Source: RGIG7378 sp045588325
GTDB lineage: Bacteria > Bacillota > Clostridia > RGIG7378
Reading direction: 5' to 3'
Length of the DNA stretch: 41,790 nt
NCBI GenBank assembly: GCA_045588325.1
Contig: JAZNEA010000052.1
Span: 1 to 41,790 of the forward strand
A program made the position numbers and the translations under genes. The notes beneath the pieces were generated by a model. That model was not told where the DNA came from. It made no database searches and worked only from the letters and a program-made list of their open reading frames with translations. Shown here piece by piece: positions 31,842 to 40,526 of the stretch (within the stretch, counting starts at the first letter, position 1; every line of letters begins with the position of its first letter).

Positions 31842-32834
31842 TTAGTCGCACAGGGTTGCTGCCATAACTGCCTTGATGGTGTGCATTCTGTTCTCTGCCT
31901 CATCGAACACGATGGACTGTGGTCCCTCGAACACCTCATCTGTTACCTCAAGGGCATCCAGGCCAAACTTCTCGTATACCTGTCTGCCAATTGTTGTGTT
32001 CAGGTCGTGGAAAGCAGGCAGGCAATGCATAAATCTGCACTGGCTACCGGCAATGGACATAACCTTGCCGTTTACCTGATAGGGCAGCAGGTCCTCAATA
32101 CGCTCCTGCCATACCTGATCAGGCTCACCCATAGATACCCAAACGTCGGTATAAATAACATCTGCTCCAACAACTGCATCCTCAGGATTCTCGCAGAACT
32201 CCAGCACGGCGCCAGTCTCCTTAGCGATAGCCTGGCATTCGTCGACCAGTTGGCTGTTGGGAAAATATTTCTTAGGTGCGCAGGCCACAAAGTGCATGCC
32301 CATTTTGGCACAACCGACCATCAGGGAGTTACCCATATTGTACCTGGCATCACCCATGTATACCAGCTTGATACCATTAAGCTTACCAAAGTGTTCTTTA
32401 ATAGTCAGGAAATCTGCCAATATCTGTGTGGGGTGGAATTCGTTGGTGAGGCCATTCCACACTGGAACTCCAGCGTGGTCTGCCAGAGCCTCCACCAACT
32501 CCTGGCCAAATCCTCTGTACTCAATACCGTCGAACATGCGTCCAAGCACTCTTGCTGTGTCTGCAATGCTCTCCTTTTTGCCTATCTGAGAGCCTGATGG
32601 ATCCAAGTACACTGGGTGCATACCCAGATCTGCAGCTGCCACCTCAAAAGCGCACCTGGTTCTGGTGGATGTCTTCTCGAAAATCAGAGCTATGTTCTTG
32701 CCCTGGCACATTCTGTGGGGCACTCCTGCCTTTTTCTGGGCCTTGAGCTCTGCGGCCAGATTAATCAGGCCATTGATCTCGTCAGGCGTATAGTCAAGCA
32801 GCTTGAGAAAGCTCCTGTTCTTCATGTTAAGCAT
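31842..32834 (-). CDS. argF: Ornithine carbamoyltransferase
   Basis: Forms citrulline from ornithine and carbamoyl phosphate, step six of arginine synthesis. The 330-residue protein has carbamoyl-phosphate site STRTR (56-60), FHPTQ (133-137), the ornithine loop SMGEP (234-238) and the HCLPAFHD signature (270-277). The ATG at 32834 has GGAGG eight bases upstream. It follows argD by three bases and is the last biosynthetic gene of the operon. Arginine-deiminase genes are absent, so a biosynthetic role is favoured over catabolic ArcB. Confidence 0.95.
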   Translation of the reverse strand: MLNMKNRSFLKLLDYTPDEINGLINLAAELKAQKKAGVPHRMCQGKNIALIFEKTSTRTRCAFEVAAADLGMHPVYLDPSGSQIGKKESIADTARVLGRMFDGIEYRGFGQELVEALADHAGVPVWNGLTNEFHPTQILADFLTIKEHFGKLNGIKLVYMGDARYNMGNSLMVGCAKMGMHFVACAPKKYFPNSQLVDECQAIAKETGAVLEFCENPEDAVVGADVIYTDVWVSMGEPDQVWQERIEDLLPYQVNGKVMSIAGSQCRFMHCLPAFHDLNTTIGRQVYEKFGLDALEVTDEVFEGPQSIVFDEAENRMHTIKAVMAATLCD

Positions 32835-32837
32835 TGA

Positions 32838-34010
32838 TTAATCCTCCTCTGCACATACAGCTTTAATCACGTCTATAGCCTTTGCCAGCAATTCCATAGG
32901 GATGTTGAGGGCGGGCAGCAGACGCACCTTGGTCTTGGCTGTCAGGCACAACACTCCTCGCTCCATACAGGCGTTTACCACGTCCTTGGCAGGCTTTTCT
33001 GTCTCGATGCCAATCATCAATCCCATGCCTGTCACGGACTTAATGCCCTTGGCTCCCTGCAGCGTCTCAAACACATACTGGCTGCGCTGTTTGACGCCAT
33101 CCAGGAAATCCTGGTCCAGCCTTTTCAGAACATTGAGTGCTCCTGCGCTGGCAACTGGGTTGCCTCCGTATGTGGAACCCTGATCGCCAGGGCCCAAAAC
33201 ATTCTGCACCTTGGCGCTCATCATGGTAGCACCTATGGGCAATCCTCCTCCCAATCCCTTGGCTGTGGATACAACGTCGGGCTGAATGCCATAGTTCATA
33301 AATGCATACAAGGCGCCTGTTCTGCCGTTGCCGGTCTGCACCTCGTCGATTATCAATGGAATATCCTTGTCATTGGCCAGCTTGGCTACTGCCTTGATGT
33401 ACTCGGGGCTCAGGGCAATTACGCCGCCCTCTCCCTGAACGCACTCCAGCATAATACCAGCCACCTTGGTCTCCTCCACCACACGGGTCAGCTCATCCAT
33501 ATCCTCTGCTGCCACATGGACAAATCCAGGTGTCAGAGGGTTAAATAACTGGTGGAAGTGGTCCTGGCCTGTTGCTGCCAACGTGGTCAGCGTCCTGCCG
33601 TGAAAGCTGTTGCGCAGTGTCACAATCGTGTAACAGTCTGGGCCCTTAGTCTCTGCGGAATACTTTCTGGCCACCTTTATGGCACATTCGTTGGCCTCTG
33701 CTCCAGAGTTAGAAAAGAACACCTTGGCCATGCCGGTCCTCTCGCACATCACCTTGGCCAGTGCTGCACAGGGCTCGGTATAGTACAAGTTGGATGTGTG
33801 CTGCAACTTGTTAAGCTGGTCTGTGACGGCCTTAACCCACTCTGGGTCGGAATATCCCATACATGTAACACCAATACCCGTGCCCATGTCGATATATTCC
33901 TTGCCACTGGAGTCCTTGGCTATGCTGCCACTGCCGGATACCAGCTCGAGAGGGAACCTGCCGTAGGTTCCAGCCACATACTGTTTATCTGTAGAAATGA
34001 TGCTATTCAT
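32838..34010 (-). CDS. argD: Acetylornithine aminotransferase
   Basis: PLP enzyme converting N-acetylglutamate semialdehyde to N-acetylornithine with glutamate as donor. The 390-residue class III aminotransferase shows SGAEANE (102-108), SFHGRT (135-140), D222 (IDEVQTG) and the Schiff-base Lys 251 in STAKGLGGGLPIG. Start by homology with AAGGAG upstream; three bases separate it from argB. The length is normal. Confidence 0.95.
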   Translation of the reverse strand: MNSIISTDKQYVAGTYGRFPLELVSGSGSIAKDSSGKEYIDMGTGIGVTCMGYSDPEWVKAVTDQLNKLQHTSNLYYTEPCAALAKVMCERTGMAKVFFSNSGAEANECAIKVARKYSAETKGPDCYTIVTLRNSFHGRTLTTLAATGQDHFHQLFNPLTPGFVHVAAEDMDELTRVVEETKVAGIMLECVQGEGGVIALSPEYIKAVAKLANDKDIPLIIDEVQTGNGRTGALYAFMNYGIQPDVVSTAKGLGGGLPIGATMMSAKVQNVLGPGDQGSTYGGNPVASAGALNVLKRLDQDFLDGVKQRSQYVFETLQGAKGIKSVTGMGLMIGIETEKPAKDVVNACMERGVLCLTAKTKVRLLPALNIPMELLAKAIDVIKAVCAEED

Positions 34011-34013
34011 TAA

Positions 34014-34880
34014 TTACTCCTTAGTAACCATTGTGCCGGCACCCTCATCTGTAAACAACTCCATGAGGATGGAGTGAGGAATCCTGCCGTCCATGATAAT
34101 TACATTCTCAACGCCATGAGACAGGGCGTCAATACAGCACTGAACCTTAGGGATCATACCTCCGGAAACAACGCCCTGATCGATGAGTTGTCTGGCCTGA
34201 TTCTCAGAAATCTTAGGCATCAGGGTCGATGGATCGTCCTTATCCCCCAAAATGCCTGCAATATCGGTCATCATAATAAGTTTTTCTGCGCCAAGTGCTC
34301 CTGCAACACGGGCTGCTGCGGTGTCGCCGTTGATGTTGTAGACGTTGCCTGACTTATCACATGCTACTGTAGAAAGAACGGGAATATAACCCTTTTCTAA
34401 CAAATCCAGAACAGGCTGAATGTTGACGTTGGTAATCTCGCCAACATATCCCAACTTTTCGTTCTTAAAGTCTGCCTCTATCATTCTGCCATCTATGCCG
34501 GAGATACCCATGGCCTTACCGCCCTTCATCTCCAGGAGATTTACCAGATTTTTGTTAACCTTGCCTGCCAAAACCATCTGGACTATGTCCACAGTTTCTT
34601 TGTCTGTAACTCTGAGTCCATCGACAAACTGAGCCTTTTTGCCCAGCAGGGACATGGTTTCGGAAATCTCGGGGCCTCCTCCGTGTACCAGAACAACCTT
34701 GACTCCGACGAGCCACAGGAGAACAATATCCTCCATAACCTGCATCTTGAGCTGCTCATTTATCATGGCATTGCCGCCATATTTGACAACAACAAGCTTA
34801 CCGCTGTATTGGCGTATGTATGGCAACGCTGCGGTAAGAACTTCTGCCCTATCTGCATTTGTAAAGCTGGTATGCATCAT
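34014..34880 (-). CDS. argB: Acetylglutamate kinase
   Basis: Phosphorylates N-acetylglutamate, the committed step in the cyclic arginine pathway. The 288-residue amino-acid kinase-fold protein has VVKYGGNAM (31-39), VHGGGPEIS (about 64-72), the substrate region RVTDKETVDIV and NINGDTAAARVAGAL. An N-terminal helix of about 20 residues before the fold is the feature associated with arginine-sensitive hexameric forms, so feedback inhibition is possible. Two ATG codons are adjacent; AAGGAG precedes both. It sits between argJ and argD. Confidence 0.95.
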   Translation of the reverse strand: MMHTSFTNADRAEVLTAALPYIRQYSGKLVVVKYGGNAMINEQLKMQVMEDIVLLWLVGVKVVLVHGGGPEISETMSLLGKKAQFVDGLRVTDKETVDIVQMVLAGKVNKNLVNLLEMKGGKAMGISGIDGRMIEADFKNEKLGYVGEITNVNIQPVLDLLEKGYIPVLSTVACDKSGNVYNINGDTAAARVAGALGAEKLIMMTDIAGILGDKDDPSTLMPKISENQARQLIDQGVVSGGMIPKVQCCIDALSHGVENVIIMDGRIPHSILMELFTDEGAGTMVTKE

Positions 34881-34889
34881 ATATCTCCT

Positions 34890-36104
34890 TTATGTACGGT
34901 AATCTCCGTTTATCTTAACATAGTCGTATGTAAGATCACATCCCCAGGCTGTTGCTCCGTATGGGCCATTACCCAGAGAAACCAATATCTCAATTTCCTT
35001 TTCCAGCAAGATTTCTTTGGCAATCTCCTCAGAGAAGGGAACGCCCGCTCCATCCTTGCAAACCTGAATCTCGCCCTTTGCAGACTTAAAGGACACGTCA
35101 ACCTTGTCCACGTCGACATTGGCTCCACTATAACCTATAGCACACAGAACTCGTCCCCAGTTGGCATCTGCGCCGAACATAGCAGCCTTGAGCAGGCTGG
35201 AGCAAATAACGCTCTTAGCGCAAATTTTGGCGGTCTCCTCGTCCTGGGCTCCTGTTGTTATGCACTCCAAAAGCTTGGTGGCTCCCTCGCCATCTCCTGC
35301 GATCATTCTGCACAGGCTAACTGTGATTGTATTGAGTGCCTCCATGAACGCTGTGAACTCAGGACCCTCGGACACGATTGTCTCATTCTGAGCCATGCCG
35401 TTGGCCAGCACTGTAACCATGTCATTGGTGGATGTATCACCATCTACGCTGAGCATGTTGAATGTCTTGGTAATATCGTTTGCGAGTGCTTTGTGGAGCA
35501 TCTCTGCAGAAATAGCTACGTCTGTTGTAATAAATACCAACATGGTGGCCATGTTGGGGTGAATCATTCCGCTGCCCTTGGCTATGCCGCCCATGTGACA
35601 CACCTTGCCGCCAATCTCAAACTCCACAGCAATCTCCTTGGGACACGTGTCTGTGGTCATAATTGCCTGGGCTGCTGCATTGCCGTTATCCTCGGCGAGG
35701 CCTGCTACCAGCTGGTCCATGCCGTTGGCAATAGGTGTAATATCCAGGGGCTGTCCAATAACGCCAGTGGAAGCTACCACAACGTCGGTTGCCTTAACAC
35801 CAACCTTTTCTGCCACCAACTGGCACATGTCCAGGGCGATCTGCTCGCCATTGGCGTTGCATGTGTTGGCGTTGCCACTGTTGCAAATGACTGCCTGTGC
35901 ATAGCCGTCTGAAATATTCTGACGTGTTACCTTAAGGGGTGCTCCCTTAACCAGATTGGTTGTATATACTGCAGCTGCTGTTGCCGGCACATCGCTGACG
36001 ATGAGGGCCAGGTCCTTTTTGCTCTGGTTTCTGCGAATACCACAATGTATTCCGTTTGCCTTAAATCCTGTTGCGGCACATACGCCACCGGGAATCAAAT
36101 TCAT
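34890..36104 (-). CDS. argJ: Bifunctional ornithine acetyltransferase/N-acetylglutamate synthase
   Basis: Recycles the acetyl group from acetylornithine to glutamate and may also use acetyl-CoA. The 404-residue precursor self-cleaves before the nucleophilic Thr in PNMATML (Thr187). Other family blocks are STGVIGQPL (113-120 region), KGSGMIHPN and the C-terminal NGDYRT. The start at 36104 is set by AAGGAG and the MNLIPGGVCAATGF opening. Whether it is mono- or bifunctional cannot be told; no separate argA is seen in the operon, which favours the cyclic pathway. Confidence 0.95.
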   Translation of the reverse strand: MNLIPGGVCAATGFKANGIHCGIRRNQSKKDLALIVSDVPATAAAVYTTNLVKGAPLKVTRQNISDGYAQAVICNSGNANTCNANGEQIALDMCQLVAEKVGVKATDVVVASTGVIGQPLDITPIANGMDQLVAGLAEDNGNAAAQAIMTTDTCPKEIAVEFEIGGKVCHMGGIAKGSGMIHPNMATMLVFITTDVAISAEMLHKALANDITKTFNMLSVDGDTSTNDMVTVLANGMAQNETIVSEGPEFTAFMEALNTITVSLCRMIAGDGEGATKLLECITTGAQDEETAKICAKSVICSSLLKAAMFGADANWGRVLCAIGYSGANVDVDKVDVSFKSAKGEIQVCKDGAGVPFSEEIAKEILLEKEIEILVSLGNGPYGATAWGCDLTYDYVKINGDYRT

Positions 36105-36120
36105 GGAAAATCTCCTTATT

Positions 36121-37044
36121 TTATACATTCAAACCAGTCGTCTCATGGACGCCCAGCATTATATTCATGTTCTGAATGGCCGCGCCCGAAGCTCCCTTGC
36201 CCAGATTGTCAAATCTGGATACCAGAAGGATTCTTTCATCGTTGCCATACACTCCAATTTGCATGTCATCTCGGCCACTATAGGCTGCACTGCTGAGCAT
36301 GCCATCCTGGTCTGCTAAGTGATCAACTCTGATCAAGCCCTGGGAATAGTAGCTTTCATAGAGGGCTCGCACCTCATCTGCCGAGGCCTTAATATCCTTG
36401 GCAAACAGCGGAATGGTCACCTCCATACCACTATAAAAATCGGCAACTATTGGGCAAAATGCAGGCATATTGTGGATGCCGCACACCTTGGCCATCTCCT
36501 TAAGATGCTTGTGCTGCTGAGTGAGAGCGTACTGTCTGGGGCCCTTAAGCAATGGGCTCCTGTCCGGATCCTCGTACTCGGCAATCATCTTCTTGCCTCC
36601 TCCGGAGTAGCCTGTCAATGAAAAGCAACTGAGGGCCACATCCTGGGAAATCATGCCTGCCTGAACCAATGGTGCTATTAAAGCAATAAAGCCACTGGCG
36701 TGGCAGCCTGGATTGGCAATCCTGTCAGAGTTGGCGATAAGCTCCCTCTGTCCTGCCAATTCAGCCATACCATATACCCAACCAGGGGCTGTGCGATGTG
36801 CTGTGGAAGTGTCAATAATTCTGGTGTCTGACCCCTCTGCCAGGGCAACTGCCTCCATGGCCGCTGGGTCAGGCAGACACAGAAAGACGATCTCTGCCTC
36901 GTGTATGGCCTGACGCCTTGCATCAGAGTCCTTACGAACCTCATCTGGCAGCTTAATCAAGCTAATATCCTGACGAGCGCTGAGTCTCTCCTCTATGCGA
37001 AGTCCTGTTGTACCGGCACTGCCGTCAATAAAAACCTTGGTCAT
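36121..37044 (-). CDS. argC: N-acetyl-gamma-glutamyl-phosphate reductase, short (type 2) form
   Basis: NADPH-dependent reduction of acetylglutamyl phosphate. The 307-residue protein begins with FIDGSAGTTGLRI, has the catalytic Cys 114 in NPGCHASG and the C-terminal GKGASGAAIQNMN. Its length and opening identify the type 2 AGPR subfamily, shorter than the type 1 enzyme of about 345 residues found in Bacillus and many clostridia. Its start overlaps the argH stop by four bases (ATGA); argJ starts 16 bases downstream. Confidence 0.95.
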   Translation of the reverse strand: MTKVFIDGSAGTTGLRIEERLSARQDISLIKLPDEVRKDSDARRQAIHEAEIVFLCLPDPAAMEAVALAEGSDTRIIDTSTAHRTAPGWVYGMAELAGQRELIANSDRIANPGCHASGFIALIAPLVQAGMISQDVALSCFSLTGYSGGGKKMIAEYEDPDRSPLLKGPRQYALTQQHKHLKEMAKVCGIHNMPAFCPIVADFYSGMEVTIPLFAKDIKASADEVRALYESYYSQGLIRVDHLADQDGMLSSAAYSGRDDMQIGVYGNDERILLVSRFDNLGKGASGAAIQNMNIMLGVHETTGLNV

Positions 37045-38417
37045 CTTCCAAGCACCTCATTTACGTAATTAATCTGCTGTTCCACAGATGCAACGGATGT
37101 GCCTCCCGTGGAAATCCTCTTGCTGACGCAGGCCTCCAGAGAAATCTCATCATATACATCATCCTGGAATATGTCTGAGAACTGCTGATATTCATCCAAG
37201 GTCATGGTCTCCAGAACCTTGTTCTCCTGGATGCAATATGCCACAATGGATCCCGAAATCTTGTATGCCGCCCTGAATGGCAAGCCCTTTTTGACCAAAT
37301 AGTCGGCCAAGTCTGTGGCATTGATAAAGCCCTGCTGTGCGGCTCTTAGCATATTCTCGGGAATGGCCTTTAGGGTCTCAATCATTCCCACAAACACCTT
37401 AAGGCACATCTTGACTGTGTCGCATGCGTCGAAGATGCTCTCCTTGTCCTCCTGCATATCCTTGTTATATGCCAGGGGCAGTCCCTTAAGGGTGGTCAGC
37501 AGAGACATCAGGTCACCGTACACACGACCTGTCTTGCCACGCACCAACTCGGCCATATCCGGGTTCTTTTTCTGGGGCATGATGGAGGATCCTGTGGTGT
37601 AGGCATCTGACAGCTCCACGAACTTAAACTCCCAACTGGACCAAAGGATAATCTCCTCGGAGAATCTGGACAGATGCATCATGGCGATTGCAATAGCACT
37701 CATCATCTCGACACAAAAGTCTCTGTCAGATACGCCATCCAGGGAGTTAAGGCATATGCCGTCAAAACCCAGCTCTGCAGCCTCAAAATATCTGTCTGTT
37801 TCGTAGGTGGTTCCCGCCAATGCGCAACATCCGATGGGGGATTGATTCATCCTCCTGCGGCAGTCAGACAACCTGTCCAAATCCCTGACAAGCATCATGG
37901 CATATGCCATCAGGTGGTGTCCAAAAGTAATAGGTTGCGCTCTCTGCAAGTGGGTGTACCCTGGCATAATTGTGCCCTTGTACTCACTGGCCTTGTCCAC
38001 AACTACTGCCACCAAATCCTTGATCAGGTCAGAAATCTCGTCCACCTGATCTCTCAGGTACATGCGGATGTCCAAAGCTACCTGATCGTTGCGGCTGCGG
38101 GCTGTGTGCAATCTCTTGCCCACATCTCCCAACCTCTCAGTGAGGACCTGTTCCACAAACATGTGAATATCCTCACAATCTAAGTCTATGGCCAGAGCTC
38201 CACTATCCAGATCCTGCAATATTGTCTCAAGACCTGCGATTAATGCATCTGCATCCTCGCGGGTAATAATCCCCTGATTGGCCAGCATAGCGGCGTGTGC
38301 CATGCTGCCTGTAATGTCCTGCCTGTACATACGGCTGTCAAAGGATATTGATGAGTTAAAATCATCGGCAATCTTGTCAGTTATTCCGGCAGTGCGCCCT
38401 GCCCACATCTTAGCCAT
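37041..38417 (-). CDS. argH: Argininosuccinate lyase
   Basis: Splits argininosuccinate to arginine and fumarate. The 458-residue fumarase-superfamily protein has MWAGRTAGITDK at its start, HTARSRNDQVALD, the TGYTHLQRAQP-like block and the loop signature GSSIMPQKKNPD carrying the catalytic Ser. It lies 14 bases after argG and overlaps argC by four bases. Confidence 0.97.
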   Translation of the reverse strand: MAKMWAGRTAGITDKIADDFNSSISFDSRMYRQDITGSMAHAAMLANQGIITREDADALIAGLETILQDLDSGALAIDLDCEDIHMFVEQVLTERLGDVGKRLHTARSRNDQVALDIRMYLRDQVDEISDLIKDLVAVVVDKASEYKGTIMPGYTHLQRAQPITFGHHLMAYAMMLVRDLDRLSDCRRRMNQSPIGCCALAGTTYETDRYFEAAELGFDGICLNSLDGVSDRDFCVEMMSAIAIAMMHLSRFSEEIILWSSWEFKFVELSDAYTTGSSIMPQKKNPDMAELVRGKTGRVYGDLMSLLTTLKGLPLAYNKDMQEDKESIFDACDTVKMCLKVFVGMIETLKAIPENMLRAAQQGFINATDLADYLVKKGLPFRAAYKISGSIVAYCIQENKVLETMTLDEYQQFSDIFQDDVYDEISLEACVSKRISTGGTSVASVEQQINYVNEVLGR

Positions 38418-38431
38418 TTAAAATCTCCTGA

Positions 38432-39658
38432 TTACTTGTTCTCGTTCTGCTTATCTACCATGGCCTGAACCTTGATTGGCAAACCATAGAGGTTGATAAA
38501 GCCTGTAGCATCTGTCTGGTCGTAATCGCTCTCGCCAAATGTGGCGATCTCCTCACTGTACAGAGAGTAGGGGCTCCATACGCCAGCGTTGATCATGTTG
38601 CCCTTGTAGAGCTTAAGTCTTACCTTACCTGTAACCTTCTCCTGAGTCTTGTCAACAAATGCGGAAAGTGCCTCGCGAAGGGGTGTGAACCACTGGCCGT
38701 TGTATACCAACTCTGCGAAGGTAATGGACAGTCTCTGCTTCTCATGGAGAGTCATCTTGTCAAGACAAATGCTCTCGAGAACGCTGTGAGCCTTGTAAAG
38801 AATGGTTCCGCCGGGAGTCTCATAAACGCCACGACACTTCATACCAACCAGACGATTCTCTACGATGTCGATGATGCCGATACCGTTAGCTCCACCCAGC
38901 TCGTTGAGCTTGAGGATGATGTCCTTGGCAGACATCTTAACGCCATCCAGAGCCACAGGTGTGCCCTGCTCAAAGTCAAGAGTTACGTATGTAGGAACGT
39001 CGGGTGCCTGAATGGGAGAAACGCCCATCTCCAGGAAACCAGGCTTCTCATACTGAGGCTCGTTGCCTGTATCCTCCAGGTCCATGCCCTCGTGGGAAAG
39101 GTGCCACAGGTTCTTGTCCTTGGAATAGTTGGTCTCTCTGTTAATCTTAAGGGGGATGTTGTGAGCCTCTGCGTACTCGATCTCCTCCTCACGGGACTTA
39201 ATATCCCACTCTCTCCAGGGAGCGATAATGTGCATATCAGGGCAGAAGTGCTTAAGTGTGAGCTCGAAACGAACCTGGTCGTTACCCTTACCTGTGCAGC
39301 CGTGGCAGATAGCATCTGCGCCCTCTTTGATAGCAATCTCGGCAAGGCCCTTAGCAATGCAGGGACGTGCGTGGGAAGTGCCCAGCAGGTACTCCTCGTA
39401 AACTGCACCAGCCTTCATGCAAGGGATGATGTAGTCGTTAACATACTCCTCTGTCTGATCAAGAACGTAGAGCTTAGATGCGCCAGTCTTAAGTGCCTTC
39501 TCCTCAAGGCCCTCCAGCTCATCTGCCTGACCTACGTTGCCAGATACAGCAATAACCTCACAATTGTTGTAGTTCTCCTTGAGCCATGGAATGATGATAG
39601 AAGTATCAAGTCCACCGGAATATGCAAGAACAACCTTTTTGATATCCTTTTTATTCAT
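38432..39658 (-). CDS. argG: Argininosuccinate synthase
   Basis: Joins citrulline and aspartate with ATP. First gene of the arginine operon, 408 residues. The PP-loop AYSGGLDTS (13-21) binds ATP; GCTGKGNDQVRFE and the SPIQAPD block are family signatures. AAAGGAG stands ahead of the ATG. It has a strong promoter with an ArgR-like operator between the predicted start of transcription and the ribosome site. Confidence 0.97.
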   Translation of the reverse strand: MNKKDIKKVVLAYSGGLDTSIIIPWLKENYNNCEVIAVSGNVGQADELEGLEEKALKTGASKLYVLDQTEEYVNDYIIPCMKAGAVYEEYLLGTSHARPCIAKGLAEIAIKEGADAICHGCTGKGNDQVRFELTLKHFCPDMHIIAPWREWDIKSREEEIEYAEAHNIPLKINRETNYSKDKNLWHLSHEGMDLEDTGNEPQYEKPGFLEMGVSPIQAPDVPTYVTLDFEQGTPVALDGVKMSAKDIILKLNELGGANGIGIIDIVENRLVGMKCRGVYETPGGTILYKAHSVLESICLDKMTLHEKQRLSITFAELVYNGQWFTPLREALSAFVDKTQEKVTGKVRLKLYKGNMINAGVWSPYSLYSEEIATFGESDYDQTDATGFINLYGLPIKVQAMVDKQNENK

Positions 39659-39675
39659 TTTAACTGCTCCTTTTA

Positions 39676-39689
39676 TGCATAAATATTCA
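39676..39689 (-). promoter_or_regulatory. Putative ArgR operator (proximal ARG box)
   Basis: TGCATAAATATTCA, one base from the palindromic ARG-box pattern (TGAATAAATATTCA-like). It lies a few bases after the predicted argG transcription start, where a bound arginine repressor would block transcription. Confidence 0.7.
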
Positions 39690-39703
39690 AAACCATACAG
39701 ACA

Positions 39704-39733
39704 ATTTTATCCCTTTGCCATATATTTTGTCAA
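39704..39733 (-). promoter_or_regulatory. Promoter of the arg operon
   Basis: Minus-strand TTGACA (39728-39733), 18-bp spacer, TAAAAT (39704-39709). The predicted start is near 39697, about 40 bases before the argG ATG. Confidence 0.75.
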
Positions 39734-39757
39734 CATATAGGTAGAATAAAAACTTCA

Positions 39758-39795
39758 CAAAAATAAACAACTTTCGAATGGGAAAGTTGTTTATT
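39758..39795 (-). terminator. Perfect 14-bp hairpin upstream of the arg promoter
   Basis: Stem AATAAACAACTTTC/GAAAGTTGTTTATT with a 6-base loop, followed on the minus strand by TTTTTG. It can end transcripts coming from the RHS/immunity side and insulates the arg promoter. Confidence 0.7.
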
Positions 39796-39802
39796 CAGTG
39801 CA

Positions 39803-39835
39803 TGATTAAATATTCATTTTTATGCATAAAATTCA
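39803..39835. promoter_or_regulatory. Two further putative ArgR boxes (distal)
   Basis: TGATTAAATATTCA (39803-39816) and TGCATAAAATTCA (39823-39835) resemble the proximal box and lie about 115-160 bases upstream of it, beyond the hairpin. Spacing between the two is about two helical turns. They could allow an ArgR hexamer to bridge distal and proximal sites. Confidence 0.5.
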
Positions 39836-39996
39836 GGAGTTTTGCGCTAAATCTGATTGATCTATGTGAATTATATGTTACCCCTACAGTCCCCATATGA
39901 GCAGCGCTATTATCAGTTTATGATAGCCTCTACCCAAATGGTATCAGAGAGGGGGGTGCACTTTTTGCTGCAGCCCACGTCAGTATCCTCCGGTAC
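39836..39996. other. Non-coding stretch between the arg control region and the immunity gene
   Basis: No gene, RNA or mobile-element end could be recognised. A small inverted repeat, GCTAT/ATAGC, lies at about 39907-39928. Short in-frame pieces are interrupted by stops and match nothing I know. Confidence 0.4.
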
Positions 39997-40518
39997 TTAA
40001 TCATACTCCGCGCCCATTCTAATATACTTTTCCGCAATTTCTTTTGCTTCCTTTTCGGAAATTGGTGCTATGCCAATATTCAATTCATTCTCATTATCGA
40101 AAAGGCATCTCGGTAGGTTGTGCAATGACATTAATATGAAGTATATTTTTTTAGTATGCAAAAATGACATCGAATTTATCTGATTTAATAAAGACTTCAA
40201 ACCACTTTTTATCATCCCTAAAACTTCAGCTTCCCCAGCCATAAGGCTTTCGCAGGTCTCGCATACGCAACAAATAGCATCGCAATCCTGCTGAGCGAGT
40301 GTCATAATGTTATTATTTACATAACACAAGACCTGAGATAATGTTTCTTTCTCTGTTTTTTTGTTCTCCATAAGTCCAATAATCATATTCATTATATTAA
40401 TAGACTTTTTTACCGACTTTCTATAATTTAACCGGGCTACTCCTCTTACTGGAACTCTTGCTTTCTCATAATTTAACACAATATACAACAATTTCGACAA
40501 TATTGATAATCTACTCAT
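39997..40518 (-). CDS. Unrecognised protein, putative immunity partner of the RHS toxin
   Basis: I do not recognise this 173-residue protein. It is rich in Lys, Asn, Ile and Leu, predicted mostly helical and without a signal peptide, with a cysteine cluster (CDAICCVCETCE, about 80-91) and a C-terminal EKEAKEIAEKYI helix. The ribosome site AGGAGG overlaps the stop codon of the RHS gene, eight bases ahead of the ATG, so both are translated from one mRNA. The position directly after a polymorphic-toxin C-terminus is the standard one for a cognate immunity gene. By eye the gene is more AT-rich than the arg genes, which suggests transfer. The immunity role is inferred from position only. Confidence 0.65.
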   Translation of the reverse strand: MSRLSILSKLLYIVLNYEKARVPVRGVARLNYRKSVKKSINIMNMIIGLMENKKTEKETLSQVLCYVNNNIMTLAQQDCDAICCVCETCESLMAGEAEVLGMIKSGLKSLLNQINSMSFLHTKKIYFILMSLHNLPRCLFDNENELNIGIAPISEKEAKEIAEKYIRMGAEYD

Positions 40519-40526
40519 CTTGCCTC

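Noticed and set aside
34683..35912. Long plus-strand reading frame opposite argJ and the start of argB
   Set aside because: Shadow of the real argB and argJ genes; Cys- and His-rich translation without family similarity or ribosome site.
39836..39996. Possible transposase or integrase remnant left of the RHS locus
   Set aside because: A few short open stretches looked coding-like, but none could be matched to a known family and no inverted ends were found.
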